The notes beneath the pieces are model-generated. The model was not told where the DNA came from, ran no database searches, and saw nothing but the letters and a program-made list of their open reading frames with translations. The position numbers and the translations under genes were made by a program. Shown here piece by piece: positions 7,372 to 14,939 of a stretch of 64,000 bases of DNA. The first letter of the stretch is position 1. Each line of letters opens with the position of its first letter. The DNA is from an uncultured Collinsella sp. (GTDB lineage: Bacteria; Actinomycetota; Coriobacteriia; Coriobacteriales; Coriobacteriaceae): NCBI GenBank assembly GCA_937989875.1, contig CALKBO010000064.1, positions 1 through 64,000 on the forward strand, written 5' to 3'.

Positions 7372-8622
7372 CTACCCAATCTTGCGGATGCTCGGGATCG
7401 CCCAGGTGATGCCTGCTAGGATCACCATTGCAGCACCGATGAGCACGAAGCACGCGCTTACGCCGATGGCGTCCGCGAACAAGGTCGATGCGACGAGCCC
7501 CACGGGCATAGCCCAGCTGCAGACCGCTCCGTACAGACCGAAGACGCGGCCCATGCACTCGGGATCGACGCGCTCCTGCATGAGCGCCATCTGCGGCGCG
7601 CTGTACAGCGGACTCGAGACCCCCATCGCGAACGTAAGCCCCAGAAACACAACGAGCGCGGAAGGGGGCACGAGGCCGCCCGCGAGCGTGCCCGCTCCGA
7701 AGAGGCCGATGGCCAGCGTGCACGAAAGAGCGCGGTTCTTAAGGCCACCCGTCGCCCCGATCCAGCCGCTCGCCGCGATCATGCCGACCGAGAACGCGAT
7801 CTCCGCGATAGCCGACTGCGTAGTGGTGCCCCCAAAATGGTCGAACACCATGAGCGGGAACAGCGCGGATATGGGCGAGAACAGGACCGAGAAGGCGAAG
7901 CCGATCCAGAGCATGGCGAACAGACCGTGATGGCGTTTGAGCTCGCGGTACCCGTTGGCCGTCTCCAATAGGAAGGCCCGCACCGCGCGGTGCGACGCCT
8001 CGGCGTTCTCCTCGGGCGTATGGCGCTCGGGCGCCGGCGTCTTGATGCCGGAGGTCGCCACCGCGATGCTCGCGAGCACCGCCCCGGCGACATCGAGCGC
8101 GATCATGAAAGTCAGACCAAACGCCGGGTAGACCGCCGCGGCGATGGCGTTGCCGATGATATAGCTACCCGACTGCATGAACTGCAGCATGCCCGCCAGC
8201 TTGCCGAGCACCTCGGGCGGGGCGATGAGCGGTGTGAGCGCGTTGAAGGCGGGCGTATGGAGCGTGCTGCCCAGCGCACGGACGAACAGCACCGCCGCCA
8301 CAACGGCGACAGAAAGGTCGCCCCGAAGCGAGCCGAAGACAAGCGTGAGGCTCACGGCCGCGATGAAGAGATCGGCGCCGATCATGAGACGCTTGATGGA
8401 CGTGCGGTCCACGATGGTGCCCGCGAAGGCGCCGAGGAGCGCCATGGGCAAGAAGGCCGCCAGGCTCACGAACGACAGGGCGCTCGCGGAGCCGGTGGTG
8501 AGGGTGACGTGCCAGATGAGACCCATCTGCAGAATGGAGCTCGTGAGCACGGAGAAGAACTCGCCGATCCAGACGATGGCGAGCGAGCGCTTCCAAGAAG
8601 CGCAGGGATTCGGTTGTGTCAT
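7372..8622 (-). CDS. MFS efflux transporter, Mef-type (macrolide efflux-like)
   Basis: 416 residues with twelve predicted membrane helices, a major facilitator superfamily drug exporter. The N-terminus (WKRSLAIVWIGEFFSVLTSS), VDRTSIKRLMIGADLFIAA, and HTPAFNALTPLI track the Mef(A)/Mef(E) macrolide pumps closely, from memory of that family. So does the C-terminal MALMQERVDPECMGRVF. Mef pumps expel 14- and 15-membered macrolides, often together with an ABC-F protein; none is nearby. A 140-nt leader with a nine-codon peptide precedes it, as in inducible macrolide resistance genes. AAAGGA lies 8 nt before the ATG. Substrate assignment is inference. Confidence 0.85.
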   Translation of the reverse strand: MTQPNPCASWKRSLAIVWIGEFFSVLTSSILQMGLIWHVTLTTGSASALSFVSLAAFLPMALLGAFAGTIVDRTSIKRLMIGADLFIAAVSLTLVFGSLRGDLSVAVVAAVLFVRALGSTLHTPAFNALTPLIAPPEVLGKLAGMLQFMQSGSYIIGNAIAAAVYPAFGLTFMIALDVAGAVLASIAVATSGIKTPAPERHTPEENAEASHRAVRAFLLETANGYRELKRHHGLFAMLWIGFAFSVLFSPISALFPLMVFDHFGGTTTQSAIAEIAFSVGMIAASGWIGATGGLKNRALSCTLAIGLFGAGTLAGGLVPPSALVVFLGLTFAMGVSSPLYSAPQMALMQERVDPECMGRVFGLYGAVCSWAMPVGLVASTLFADAIGVSACFVLIGAAMVILAGITWAIPSIRKIG

Positions 8623-8685
8623 GGAATAATCCTTTGATGCGATCGGTGGTATGCAGCGAAGTACCGGTCGCTCACGCGACCGTGG

Positions 8686-8715
8686 CTAGAGCCAAATCCT
8701 CATAGAAGCAAGCAT
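8686..8715 (-). CDS. Leader peptide MLASMRIWL upstream of the mef-like gene
   Basis: Nine codons and a TAG, with GGGGAG seven nt before the ATG. The core ASMR is shared with the leader peptides of msr(A) and mef(A) (MTASMRL-type), on which macrolide-bound ribosomes stall. After the stop, CGGTCGC/GCGACCG forms a hairpin (8666-8683). Its right arm could instead pair with ACCGATCGCATCA, which abuts the AAAGGA of the pump gene. That is the layout expected of attenuation: stalling on the peptide would change which stem forms and free the pump's ribosome binding site. Function is inferred. Confidence 0.6.
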   Translation of the reverse strand: MLASMRIWL

Positions 8716-8769
8716 GGTGCAGCTCCCCTTTCCAAATCTAGAGGTAAACCTTCAGCCGTGAGTGGAGCT

Positions 8770-8798
8770 ATTATAGGGACTTGCGAGCCAAGATGCAA
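8770..8798 (-). promoter_or_regulatory. Promoter of the leader and mef-like gene
   Basis: Minus strand TTGCAT (8793-8798), a 17-bp spacer and a perfect TATAAT (8770-8775). It is among the strongest sigma-70-type promoters in the window, with initiation near 8763. Confidence 0.8.
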
Positions 8799-8874
8799 CA
8801 GGAAGACCTCTACGGAGCGTAGATGCCGGGCGCCCCGAACCACTTATGCCATGAGAGACGGCATCCGATTCTCC

Positions 8875-8903
8875 TTGACTTGGTCTCAATGTGATATCAC
8901 AAT
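8875..8903 (+). promoter_or_regulatory. SPFH gene promoter overlapped by a palindromic operator
   Basis: TTGACT (8875-8880), 17 bp and CACAAT (8898-8903). A perfect 12-bp palindrome TGTGATATCACA (8890-8901) covers the end of the spacer and the -10 hexamer, so a bound dimeric repressor would block polymerase. The small ribbon-helix-helix protein two genes on is an obvious candidate binder, but this is inference. Confidence 0.5.
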
Positions 8904-9016
8904 GCAATCAGCAGTCGCACGGACTGCTCGGGGACTCGCCTCCTCCCCATCGCAATCTGGAGCGCGGCGCCGGGGACGTCACGCAAACGCCGGCGCAGTC
9001 ATGAAAGGAACTCACA

Positions 9017-10036
9017 ATGAGCGTGGAAAAGCAACTCAAGGCCAAGTCGGGCTACGGCATGCTCGTCGCCGTGGCGGTGGCGCTCATCGTCATCATCGGC
9101 CTCTTTATCTGGAGCACCATCGGGCTCGCGAGCACGCCCGACGGCGTCGACGCGCCCGCAGTCTACGGATGGGGGCTCGGCCTCAGCATCCTCGCGTTTT
9201 GCCTGTGGTTCATCCCACTCAACGGATTCTTCTCGCTGCAGCCCGGCCAGGCGCGCGTGTGCATCCTGTTCGGCAAGTACGTGGGCACCGTCCGCGACGA
9301 GGGCTTCTTCTGGGCCAACCCGTTCTTTAGCAAGAGCATGGGCGGATCGGCCGGGATCGGCGAGATGATCGAGCTCGAGATGAGCGATTCCAAGGCCGCC
9401 AAGGCCGCGGCGCAGAAGGCCGCCAAGGGCAACCCCACCACTATCTCCACCCGCGTGCGCACCCTGAATGGCGAGCGCCTGAAGGTCAACGACAAAATGG
9501 GCAACCCCATCGAGATCGCAACCGTCGTGGTGTGGCACGTCGCCGATACCGCCAAGGCGCTCTTCGACGTCGACGACTACCAGAGCTATGTCGCCATGCA
9601 GGCCGAGACGGCGCTGCGCCACGTGGCGAGCGTGTACGCCTACGACCATCTTGAGGACGAGTCCGATGCCGCCGGCGCCATCACGCTGCGCGCCAATGTG
9701 GAAGAGGTCTCCGAAGCCCTGCGCCGCGAGCTCGCGATGCGCCTGGCACCCGCCGGCGTGGATGTCGACGACGCCCGCCTCACCCATCTTGCCTACTCCC
9801 CCGAGATCGCCCAGGCGATGCTGCGCCGCCAGCAGGCCGAGGCCGTCATCGCCGCGCGCAAGAAGATCGTCGAGGGCGCGGTTTCCATGGTCGACATGGC
9901 CGTGAAGGAGATGGCTGCCGGCGGCACCATCGAGCTGGACGACGAGCGCAAGGCGCAGATGGCCAGCAACCTCATGGTGGTGCTCTGCGGTGAATCCGAG
10001 GCGCACCCGGTGCTCAACGCAGGCTCGCTGTACTAA
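9017..10036 (+). CDS. SPFH/band 7 domain protein
   Basis: 339 residues. Two membrane helices lie at about 14-37 and 52-72. A band 7/SPFH domain covers about 75-260, starting LQPGQARVCILFGKYVGTVRDEGFFW, and an alanine/glutamate-rich helical region closes the protein. SPFH proteins form ring-shaped scaffolds in membrane microdomains; no enzymatic motif is visible. AAAGGAACTCACA precedes the ATG. The next gene, an Arc-type DNA-binding protein, lies 63 nt downstream on the same strand, a pairing common in Actinobacteria. It is likely one transcript with it from the promoter at 8875. Confidence 0.88.
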   Translation: MSVEKQLKAKSGYGMLVAVAVALIVIIGLFIWSTIGLASTPDGVDAPAVYGWGLGLSILAFCLWFIPLNGFFSLQPGQARVCILFGKYVGTVRDEGFFWANPFFSKSMGGSAGIGEMIELEMSDSKAAKAAAQKAAKGNPTTISTRVRTLNGERLKVNDKMGNPIEIATVVVWHVADTAKALFDVDDYQSYVAMQAETALRHVASVYAYDHLEDESDAAGAITLRANVEEVSEALRRELAMRLAPAGVDVDDARLTHLAYSPEIAQAMLRRQQAEAVIAARKKIVEGAVSMVDMAVKEMAAGGTIELDDERKAQMASNLMVVLCGESEAHPVLNAGSLY

Positions 10037-10099
10037 CCCCAACACCAATGAGTAATTTGGGACGGGTGCAGAATTGCACATTCGACAAGAAGGCACGTC

Positions 10100-10291
10100 A
10101 TGGCACGCAAGCAGTATCCACTCCGTATAGACCCCGCTATCTGGGAGGCCGTCCAACGCTGGGCGGACGATGAGATGCGCAGCGCCAACGGTCAGGTGGA
10201 ATGGATCTTGCGAGACGCCCTCAAACGCGCGGGAAGGCTGCCAAAGAAAGAGCCCTCGTCCAAGAACGCGCCCAAAGGCGAGGAGGGCTAA
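10100..10291 (+). CDS. Arc-type ribbon-helix-helix DNA-binding protein
   Basis: 63 residues. RKQYPLRID forms the antiparallel beta-strand that enters the major groove. Two helices follow (AIWEAVQRWADDE and ANGQVEWILRDALKRAG), the Arc/MetJ fold, with a lysine-rich tail. It has no toxin partner; the adjacent gene is the SPFH protein, so a role in repressing that pair is the simplest reading. The spacing and the shared strand support an operon. Confidence 0.8.
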   Translation: MARKQYPLRIDPAIWEAVQRWADDEMRSANGQVEWILRDALKRAGRLPKKEPSSKNAPKGEEG

Positions 10292-10452
10292 GCCGGGAAG
10301 ACAGGGCTCGGCCGCTGCCGACTTCGGGGCAAAGCCGCGCTCTGCCTCGCCAGCGCCGAGGCAGAGCTGAGCCCCGCCGCTCCAAAGTCGAGCCGAGCGG
10401 CGGGGCCAACACCAACCCAAAGCAAGCTCGCCCCCTCTATACGCACCAACCA

Positions 10453-10490
10453 GTCCCCGGAGGCATCCGCCTTTGGGGACCGTTCTTTTC
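10453..10490 (+). terminator. Terminator after the SPFH-Arc operon
   Basis: GTCCCC/GGGGAC closes a stem with AGGC/GCCT inside (10453-10480), followed by CGTTCTTTT. Confidence 0.6.
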
Positions 10491-10506
10491 CCAGCTAGAT
10501 GTCGTA

Positions 10507-10574
10507 TATAAAGCCTTTTGACAGCTCGATTTTGCCCCGTGGGGGTCAAATATAAAGACCTTTGATGGTACGAT
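10507..10574 (+). repeat. Direct repeats before an XRE regulator gene
   Basis: Two 24-nt copies starting TATAAAG (10507-10530 and 10551-10574) agree at 18 positions and lie 44 nt apart start to start. The second overlaps the probable -10 region. They may be binding sites for the regulator encoded next door. Confidence 0.4.
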
Positions 10575-10637
10575 GCTCGCGTCAATGACATGGTGGCTCT
10601 CGACAGGGGTCACCCCGACCCTCTAGGGAGCAAACGC

Positions 10638-11258
10638 ATGGAGCTGGGCTCGCACATCAAGGAGCATCGCACGGAGCTCGGACTGTCCCAAGACGATCTG
10701 GCGGAGCGCATCTACGTGTCGCGCCAGACCATCAGCAACTGGGAGTGCGGCCGTACGTATCCGGATGTCCAGAGCCTGCTGCTGCTTTCCAACGTGTTCG
10801 GGGTGACCGTGGACTCCCTCATCAAAGGAGATGTGGGAACCATGGCACAGGTAATGAACGAAGCGGTCAAGAAGTACAACGCCCTCTCCACAATCACGGT
10901 CGTGAGCGCGGTCGTGTTTTTGGTGCTGAGCGCGTGGGCGGCGTTCCAGTTCGAATGGGGCTGGGGCATGCACATCGCGCCCACCGCGGCGTTTGCCGCC
11001 GTGGCGCTCGTCGTGATGCTCGTGGCGTTCGTGTATATGGAACGCATGAAGAAGCAGCACGACCTCGTCACGTACCGCGAGGTGTTGGCGTTTAGCCGCG
11101 GCGAGCAGGTCGATCGCGACACGCTCGAGGGGCGCCGTGAGCGCGAGATGAACCCTTGGGTCAAGGGCACGCGCAACGCGGTGCAGATCATCATCGGCGC
11201 CATCGCCGGCGGACTGGTGGGCGTCGGCATCGGCATGCTCGCCAAGATGCTGAGTTAA
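10638..11258 (+). CDS. XRE-family regulator with membrane domain
   Basis: 206 residues. An XRE helix-turn-helix covers about 5-60 (LSQDDLAERIYVSRQTISNWE). Two membrane helices lie at about 84-100 and 108-128. A short cytoplasmic stretch with HDLVTYREVLAFSRGE follows, and a final hydrophobic segment lies at about 182-203. Membrane-anchored XRE proteins of this layout are common in Firmicutes and Coriobacteria, but their signals are mostly unknown. AGGGAG lies 7 nt before the ATG. It is clearly homologous to the gene at 11909, so the two arose by duplication. Confidence 0.82.
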   Translation: MELGSHIKEHRTELGLSQDDLAERIYVSRQTISNWECGRTYPDVQSLLLLSNVFGVTVDSLIKGDVGTMAQVMNEAVKKYNALSTITVVSAVVFLVLSAWAAFQFEWGWGMHIAPTAAFAAVALVVMLVAFVYMERMKKQHDLVTYREVLAFSRGEQVDRDTLEGRREREMNPWVKGTRNAVQIIIGAIAGGLVGVGIGMLAKMLS

Positions 11259-11301
11259 AAGCGCGGGTACGCACCCGTTCCCCGAAATGGTATCCCCCTT
11301 A

Positions 11302-11336
11302 GCCCCCATTCTGAAGATGTATGCCAGAATGGGGGC
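11302..11336. repeat. Perfect inverted repeat between XRE gene and small membrane gene
   Basis: GCCCCCATTCTG (11302-11313) and CAGAATGGGGGC pair over 12 bp around an 11-nt loop. It lies 44 nt after the XRE stop and 22 nt before the next start. It could be a terminator lacking a T-run, or a regulatory hairpin next to the AGGAGG site. Confidence 0.55.
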
Positions 11337-11358
11337 GATTCCCGTTAGGAGGTGCCCC

Positions 11359-11712
11359 ATGAACGTCACCGTACGCGCGTCCCTCATCGCATTGATCGCA
11401 ATCGTTGGCGCCTGCTGGGCAATCCCCGTCCTCCTGGTGAGCATCGTCCCATCCGATGCCGGCATGATCGCCATGATGGCGCTGATCTACCTCGTGCTCC
11501 CCGCAACTGCAATCACCCTCGGCCTGCTCGCCGCGAACTCCGCGAGGACGCTCTTCTGGGTACCCGCAGCGCTCGGAATCGGACCCGCGCTCCTGTTTCC
11601 CCTCGCGGTCGAGGGCAGCCGGGACCTTGCGTTCCATGGGGTTGCCTATACCGCAATCGGCTACGCCGCCATGGGCCTGCGCACTTGGACGATTGCTCGA
11701 CAACATCGCTAA
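11359..11712 (+). CDS. Small membrane protein of unknown function
   Basis: 117 residues with four hydrophobic segments, at about 7-30, 36-58, 65-82 and 92-110, and few charges. AGGAGGTG lies immediately upstream of the ATG at 11359. I recognise no family or motif. It sits between two homologous membrane-anchored XRE regulators, all on the plus strand. This suggests it belongs to the same accessory module, perhaps as a membrane partner, but nothing in the sequence proves it. Confidence 0.6.
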   Translation: MNVTVRASLIALIAIVGACWAIPVLLVSIVPSDAGMIAMMALIYLVLPATAITLGLLAANSARTLFWVPAALGIGPALLFPLAVEGSRDLAFHGVAYTAIGYAAMGLRTWTIARQHR

Positions 11713-11908
11713 GCCATCGCCCCGCAAGCCTCCACAAGCCAGATCTCCCCGCGGCGATGGCACGCATCGCAGCAACAATCATGCAGGTAAACCCCGCGCA
11801 AAACAGTTTTTGCAGCGGTCGGCGGGCCTTGCCGCATATGATGTACAACAGATTCGATAGCGCACCCGATGTGTTCGCGGGACGCTCCTTCACGACCGGG
11901 AGGTGACG

Positions 11909-12529
11909 ATGGACATCAGCAACCAGATAAAGACGAGGCGCGAGGCGATGGGGCTCTCCCAAGAACAGCTCGCCGAGAAACTCTACGTGTCGCGTCAGAC
12001 GATCTCGAACTGGGAGCGGGACAAGACGTATCCGGACGTCCAGAGCTTGCTCATGCTGAGCATCCTATTCGGCACCTCCATAGACACGCTCGTGAAGGGA
12101 GACGTGACCGTTATGGAAGAGGCAGTCGAAAGAGATCGCAAGCGCATGGGAACGCGGATGCTATGGCTGGCCGTGCTGATGCTCGCGTTGCTGGCGGTGG
12201 CGTTCGCACTGATACTGTCGCCGGCGTTTAACTGGATGGAGGGCACCTGGGGCGCCGGCGTCGCCGCGGCTGCGGCGTTCCTGCCGGCGATAGCGGCGCT
12301 TGTTGTCGCGACCGTCCTCGAGCGCATCAAGCGCGAGAACGACCTGGTGACATACCGCGAGATCCTCGCCTTCATGAACGGCGAGGCGAACATCAAGCGC
12401 GATCCGCGGGCACTCCCCCGCCGCGCGTGGCCGACGAAGCACCGACTGGCGTACGACTTGCTGACCTTCTTCGCCGCAGCCGCCATCGGCGGAGCACTCG
12501 GCTTTGCCGTGTGGGGGCTGCTGAACTAG
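11909..12529 (+). CDS. XRE-family regulator with membrane domain (intact copy)
   Basis: 206 residues. The helix-turn-helix is at about 5-60 (MGLSQEQLAEKLYVSRQTIS). Two membrane helices lie at about 87-106 and 113-135, then the ERIKRENDLVTYREILAF segment shared with the 10638 protein, and a terminal hydrophobic helix. GGGAGG lies 5 nt before the ATG at 11909; a GTG two codons earlier is less likely. Bases 11929-12369 of this gene recur without any difference I could find at 14423-14863, where they are embedded out of frame in another regulator. This copy is complete. Confidence 0.82.
   Translation: MDISNQIKTRREAMGLSQEQLAEKLYVSRQTISNWERDKTYPDVQSLLMLSILFGTSIDTLVKGDVTVMEEAVERDRKRMGTRMLWLAVLMLALLAVAFALILSPAFNWMEGTWGAGVAAAAAFLPAIAALVVATVLERIKRENDLVTYREILAFMNGEANIKRDPRALPRRAWPTKHRLAYDLLTFFAAAAIGGALGFAVWGLLN
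11929..12369 (+). repeat. 441-bp duplication, copy 1 (inside intact XRE gene)
   Basis: Identical as read by eye to 14423-14863, at a constant offset of 2494. Flanking bases differ on both sides (T against C before, C against T after), so the borders are sharp. Confidence 0.85.
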
Positions 12530-12545
12530 AGGCAGCATCTGCCGA

Positions 12546-12610
12546 AGTCCGCATCACGCGCGTCAAGAATCAGCGCTTTGGGCGCCAGCGTTGCGCTCGT
12601 GATGCGGACT
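12546..12610. repeat. Inverted repeat downstream of the XRE gene
   Basis: AGTCCGCATCACG (12546-12558) and CGTGATGCGGACT (12598-12610) pair perfectly over 13 bp, with a GC-rich loop of 39 nt. It is 17 nt past the XRE stop and could serve as its terminator, though no T-run follows. Confidence 0.6.
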
Positions 12611-12697
12611 CGAAGGTGCCCGCAGCCGAAGACTTCAAATTGACGGCAAGCACTAGCTTGAGGCCCGCTCCACGCCGGCAATACAGCACCACCCAGC

Positions 12698-12735
12698 AAA
12701 ATGCGGGCGGCCCCGGCACACCCGAGGCCGCCCGC
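12698..12735 (-). terminator. Terminator of the long XRE gene
   Basis: GCGGGCGGCC (12703-12712) pairs with GGCCGCCCGC (12726-12735). On the minus strand ATTTTG follows. It lies 30 nt after the stop at 12765. Confidence 0.75.
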
Positions 12736-12764
12736 TTCATTCAGACGGATGTCTTCGAACGCCT

Positions 12765-13898
12765 CTACTCCCTATCGCCGCATGCAGCCGCATCATTCTC
12801 ATCGTCATCGTCGATAACGATAAGGGCGATAGCGGAGCCCAAGCTACCGACGACCCACGGGAGCCAGAACAGGCCGCCGATCCCCTCGGACGCATCCATG
12901 GCAGCACCGACGAACAGCCAGATGAGCGCGATGATGGTGGAGGCGAGCATGATCAAGACGCAAGCCCTCTTCTTGCGCGCCGCTGTACGGCGATACTTGG
13001 GATTGCACGCGCGCAGATACGCCTCGCGGCTCTGGGGATCCAGCTGCGACAGCTCCTCCGCACTCAATTCGACCGTCTCGAGCCACTCCTTGTTGTACTC
13101 CGCGACATCCATGCGGCCCCACAGCATGCCCCAGTGGACAATCACCCCAACACCGACGGCGACCAGGACCATCATCAGCGTGTCGCCATATACCTGGACG
13201 TTCGCCTCCACCTCAAACAGCGCCGATACGGCGATGCCAAGAAGGATGATCGCGATACCCGAAACGATCGCGATCGAAGCACGACGACGCTCTGCCGCCT
13301 TTTGCTCTGCGGTGTAAAAGTCCGCAACATACGGATGGGCTTCCACAAAAGCCGCGTGCTCCATGCCGGATGGAATAAGGAATCCCAAGCCAGCGGCAAC
13401 GAGCGCGAACAACGCCATGAGGACGATTCCGTCTGAGTGCAGGACCTCATCGGTGAAGACCGCGGCGGCGACCCCCAGGATGATGAGCGCCACACCGAGT
13501 GCGACCTTGCGGGCAAATGCGACCATGTGCTCGTCATAGCCGCATACATCCGTGTTGGGACCGACGGGGATCGCGGGCACAAAGGCGGATCCGATGTCGG
13601 ACAACGAGTTCCGCCCGTGCGGAGCCTCGACGCGGACGACGGCGTTCCCATCGTTTTGCACGCCATCCGCGGCGCTCTGGCTCACGGCCGCGCGGCGCGA
13701 CACGTCCCCCTGCACCAGGTCATCGAGCGAGCACTCGAAAATCTGGCACATTTTGATGAGCTTATCCATCTCCGGGTAGGACTTCTCGGCCTCCCACTTG
13801 GTGACGGACTGGCGGGACACCCCAAGCAGCATGGCGAGCTGCTCCTGGGTCATATGGCGCTCGGCGCGCAGATACTGAAGGTTGGTACGGAAGCTCAT
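12765..13898 (-). CDS. XRE-family regulator with large membrane domain
   Basis: 377 residues. The helix-turn-helix is at about 5-60 (MTQEQLAMLLGVSRQSVTKW). A linker to about 130 follows, then six likely membrane helices in pairs (about 132-150, 155-175, 212-230, 238-258, 318-338, 345-365). Acidic DDDDEND stretches lie near the C-terminus. It is much larger than the two plus-strand XRE proteins and not closely related outside the DNA-binding domain. AGAGGA lies 7 nt before the ATG. It is divergent from the chimeric regulator at 14249. The regulon is unknown. Confidence 0.8.
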   Translation of the reverse strand: MSFRTNLQYLRAERHMTQEQLAMLLGVSRQSVTKWEAEKSYPEMDKLIKMCQIFECSLDDLVQGDVSRRAAVSQSAADGVQNDGNAVVRVEAPHGRNSLSDIGSAFVPAIPVGPNTDVCGYDEHMVAFARKVALGVALIILGVAAAVFTDEVLHSDGIVLMALFALVAAGLGFLIPSGMEHAAFVEAHPYVADFYTAEQKAAERRRASIAIVSGIAIILLGIAVSALFEVEANVQVYGDTLMMVLVAVGVGVIVHWGMLWGRMDVAEYNKEWLETVELSAEELSQLDPQSREAYLRACNPKYRRTAARKKRACVLIMLASTIIALIWLFVGAAMDASEGIGGLFWLPWVVGSLGSAIALIVIDDDDENDAAACGDRE

Positions 13899-14248
13899 AG
13901 TAGGTCCTCTCGTTGGCTGGGAGCGACCGCTCGGGCGTCATGATCTTGGCTCACGACGACGGCGCGGGCGCGGCATCCCAGCGTTCGGTGCTTTCCTGCC
14001 GGCGACTTACACACTACGGTAGCCACATGGCGGAAACCACCAACTTGAGGCTTCATTTTACGCAACCTGCAGGCACCCTATGGTTGCAAACCGCAGGTAG
14101 ATTAAATGGACGTCATATTATTAGGAGCTTGCATCCCCTGTGAACTCAAACAATCCCCGCCGATGTTACGACCCGTTGCTTGCGGCAACGGGCCATCTGC
14201 GGGCAGCATTGCGGTAACGTAGGAACCGGGCGAGAGAAAGGATCCGCC
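13899..14248. other. Intergenic region between divergent XRE genes
   Basis: 350 bp without a gene. It contains short inverted repeats of operator type: ACCTGC/GCAGGT and GCAACC/GGTTGC at about 14061-14099, and CCCGTTGC/GCAACGGG at 14171-14191. There is also an AT-rich TATTAT segment near 14115. I see no convincing -35/-10 pair. Confidence 0.4.
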
Positions 14249-14725
14249 ATGCTGAACGAGAACATCCAGGCCCTCAGGAAATCGAAAGGGCTATCGCAGG
14301 AGGAGCTCGCGCTCAAGCTGAACGTGGTGAGGCAGACGGTTTCCAAATGGGAACGCGGGCTCTCGGTGCCCGACGCGGAGATGCTCGTCGCCCTCGGTGA
14401 GACGCTCGACGTGCCGGTGAGCAAAGACGAGGCGCGAGGCGATGGGGCTCTCCCAAGAACAGCTCGCCGAGAAACTCTACGTGTCGCGTCAGACGATCTC
14501 GAACTGGGAGCGGGACAAGACGTATCCGGACGTCCAGAGCTTGCTCATGCTGAGCATCCTATTCGGCACCTCCATAGACACGCTCGTGAAGGGAGACGTG
14601 ACCGTTATGGAAGAGGCAGTCGAAAGAGATCGCAAGCGCATGGGAACGCGGATGCTATGGCTGGCCGTGCTGATGCTCGCGTTGCTGGCGGTGGCGTTCG
14701 CACTGATACTGTCGCCGGCGTTTAA
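14249..14725 (+). pseudogene. Chimeric XRE regulator, broken by the duplicated segment
   Basis: The first 58 codons (14249-14422) encode a normal XRE helix-turn-helix (LSQEELALKLNVVRQTVSKW) with a good GAGAAAGGA site. At 14423 the sequence switches abruptly to the 441-bp copy of the 11909 gene, in a different frame, and the product turns into Arg-rich nonsense until TGA near 14725. In its own frame the copy still encodes a headless regulator from 14442, with no start signal, ending in unrelated sequence after 14863. A working product is unlikely. Either a recent non-homologous recombination or an assembly join explains it. Confidence 0.75.
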
Positions 14726-14863
14726 CTGGATGGAGGGCACCTGGGGCGCCGGCGTCGCCGCGGCTGCGGCGTTCCTGCCGGCGATAGCGGCGCTTGTTGT
14801 CGCGACCGTCCTCGAGCGCATCAAGCGCGAGAACGACCTGGTGACATACCGCGAGATCCTCGC
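14423..14863 (+). repeat. 441-bp duplication, copy 2 (inside chimeric gene)
   Basis: Second copy of 11929-12369. It starts at the AAAGACGAGG following codon 58 of another regulator and ends at GATCCTCGC before unrelated sequence. No insertion sequence borders it. Confidence 0.85.
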
Positions 14864-14939
14864 TGTCCGCAATGCAGGCAGGTGCTTTACGGCCACAAGC
14901 ACGATAGTTTCAACAACAAGATGCAGTGCCCCAGAGCCC

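Larger units (their letters stand above)
10292..10637 (+). other. Intergenic region rich in hairpins
   Basis: 346 bp without a gene. Two strong hairpins follow the Arc gene: CTCTGCCTCG/CGAGGCAGAG (10340-10366) and CCCCGCCGCT/AGCGGCGGGG (10372-10405). A terminator comes next, then the direct repeats before the XRE gene. A TACGAT -10-like element at 10569-10574 may start the XRE transcript; its -35 is weak. Confidence 0.5.
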
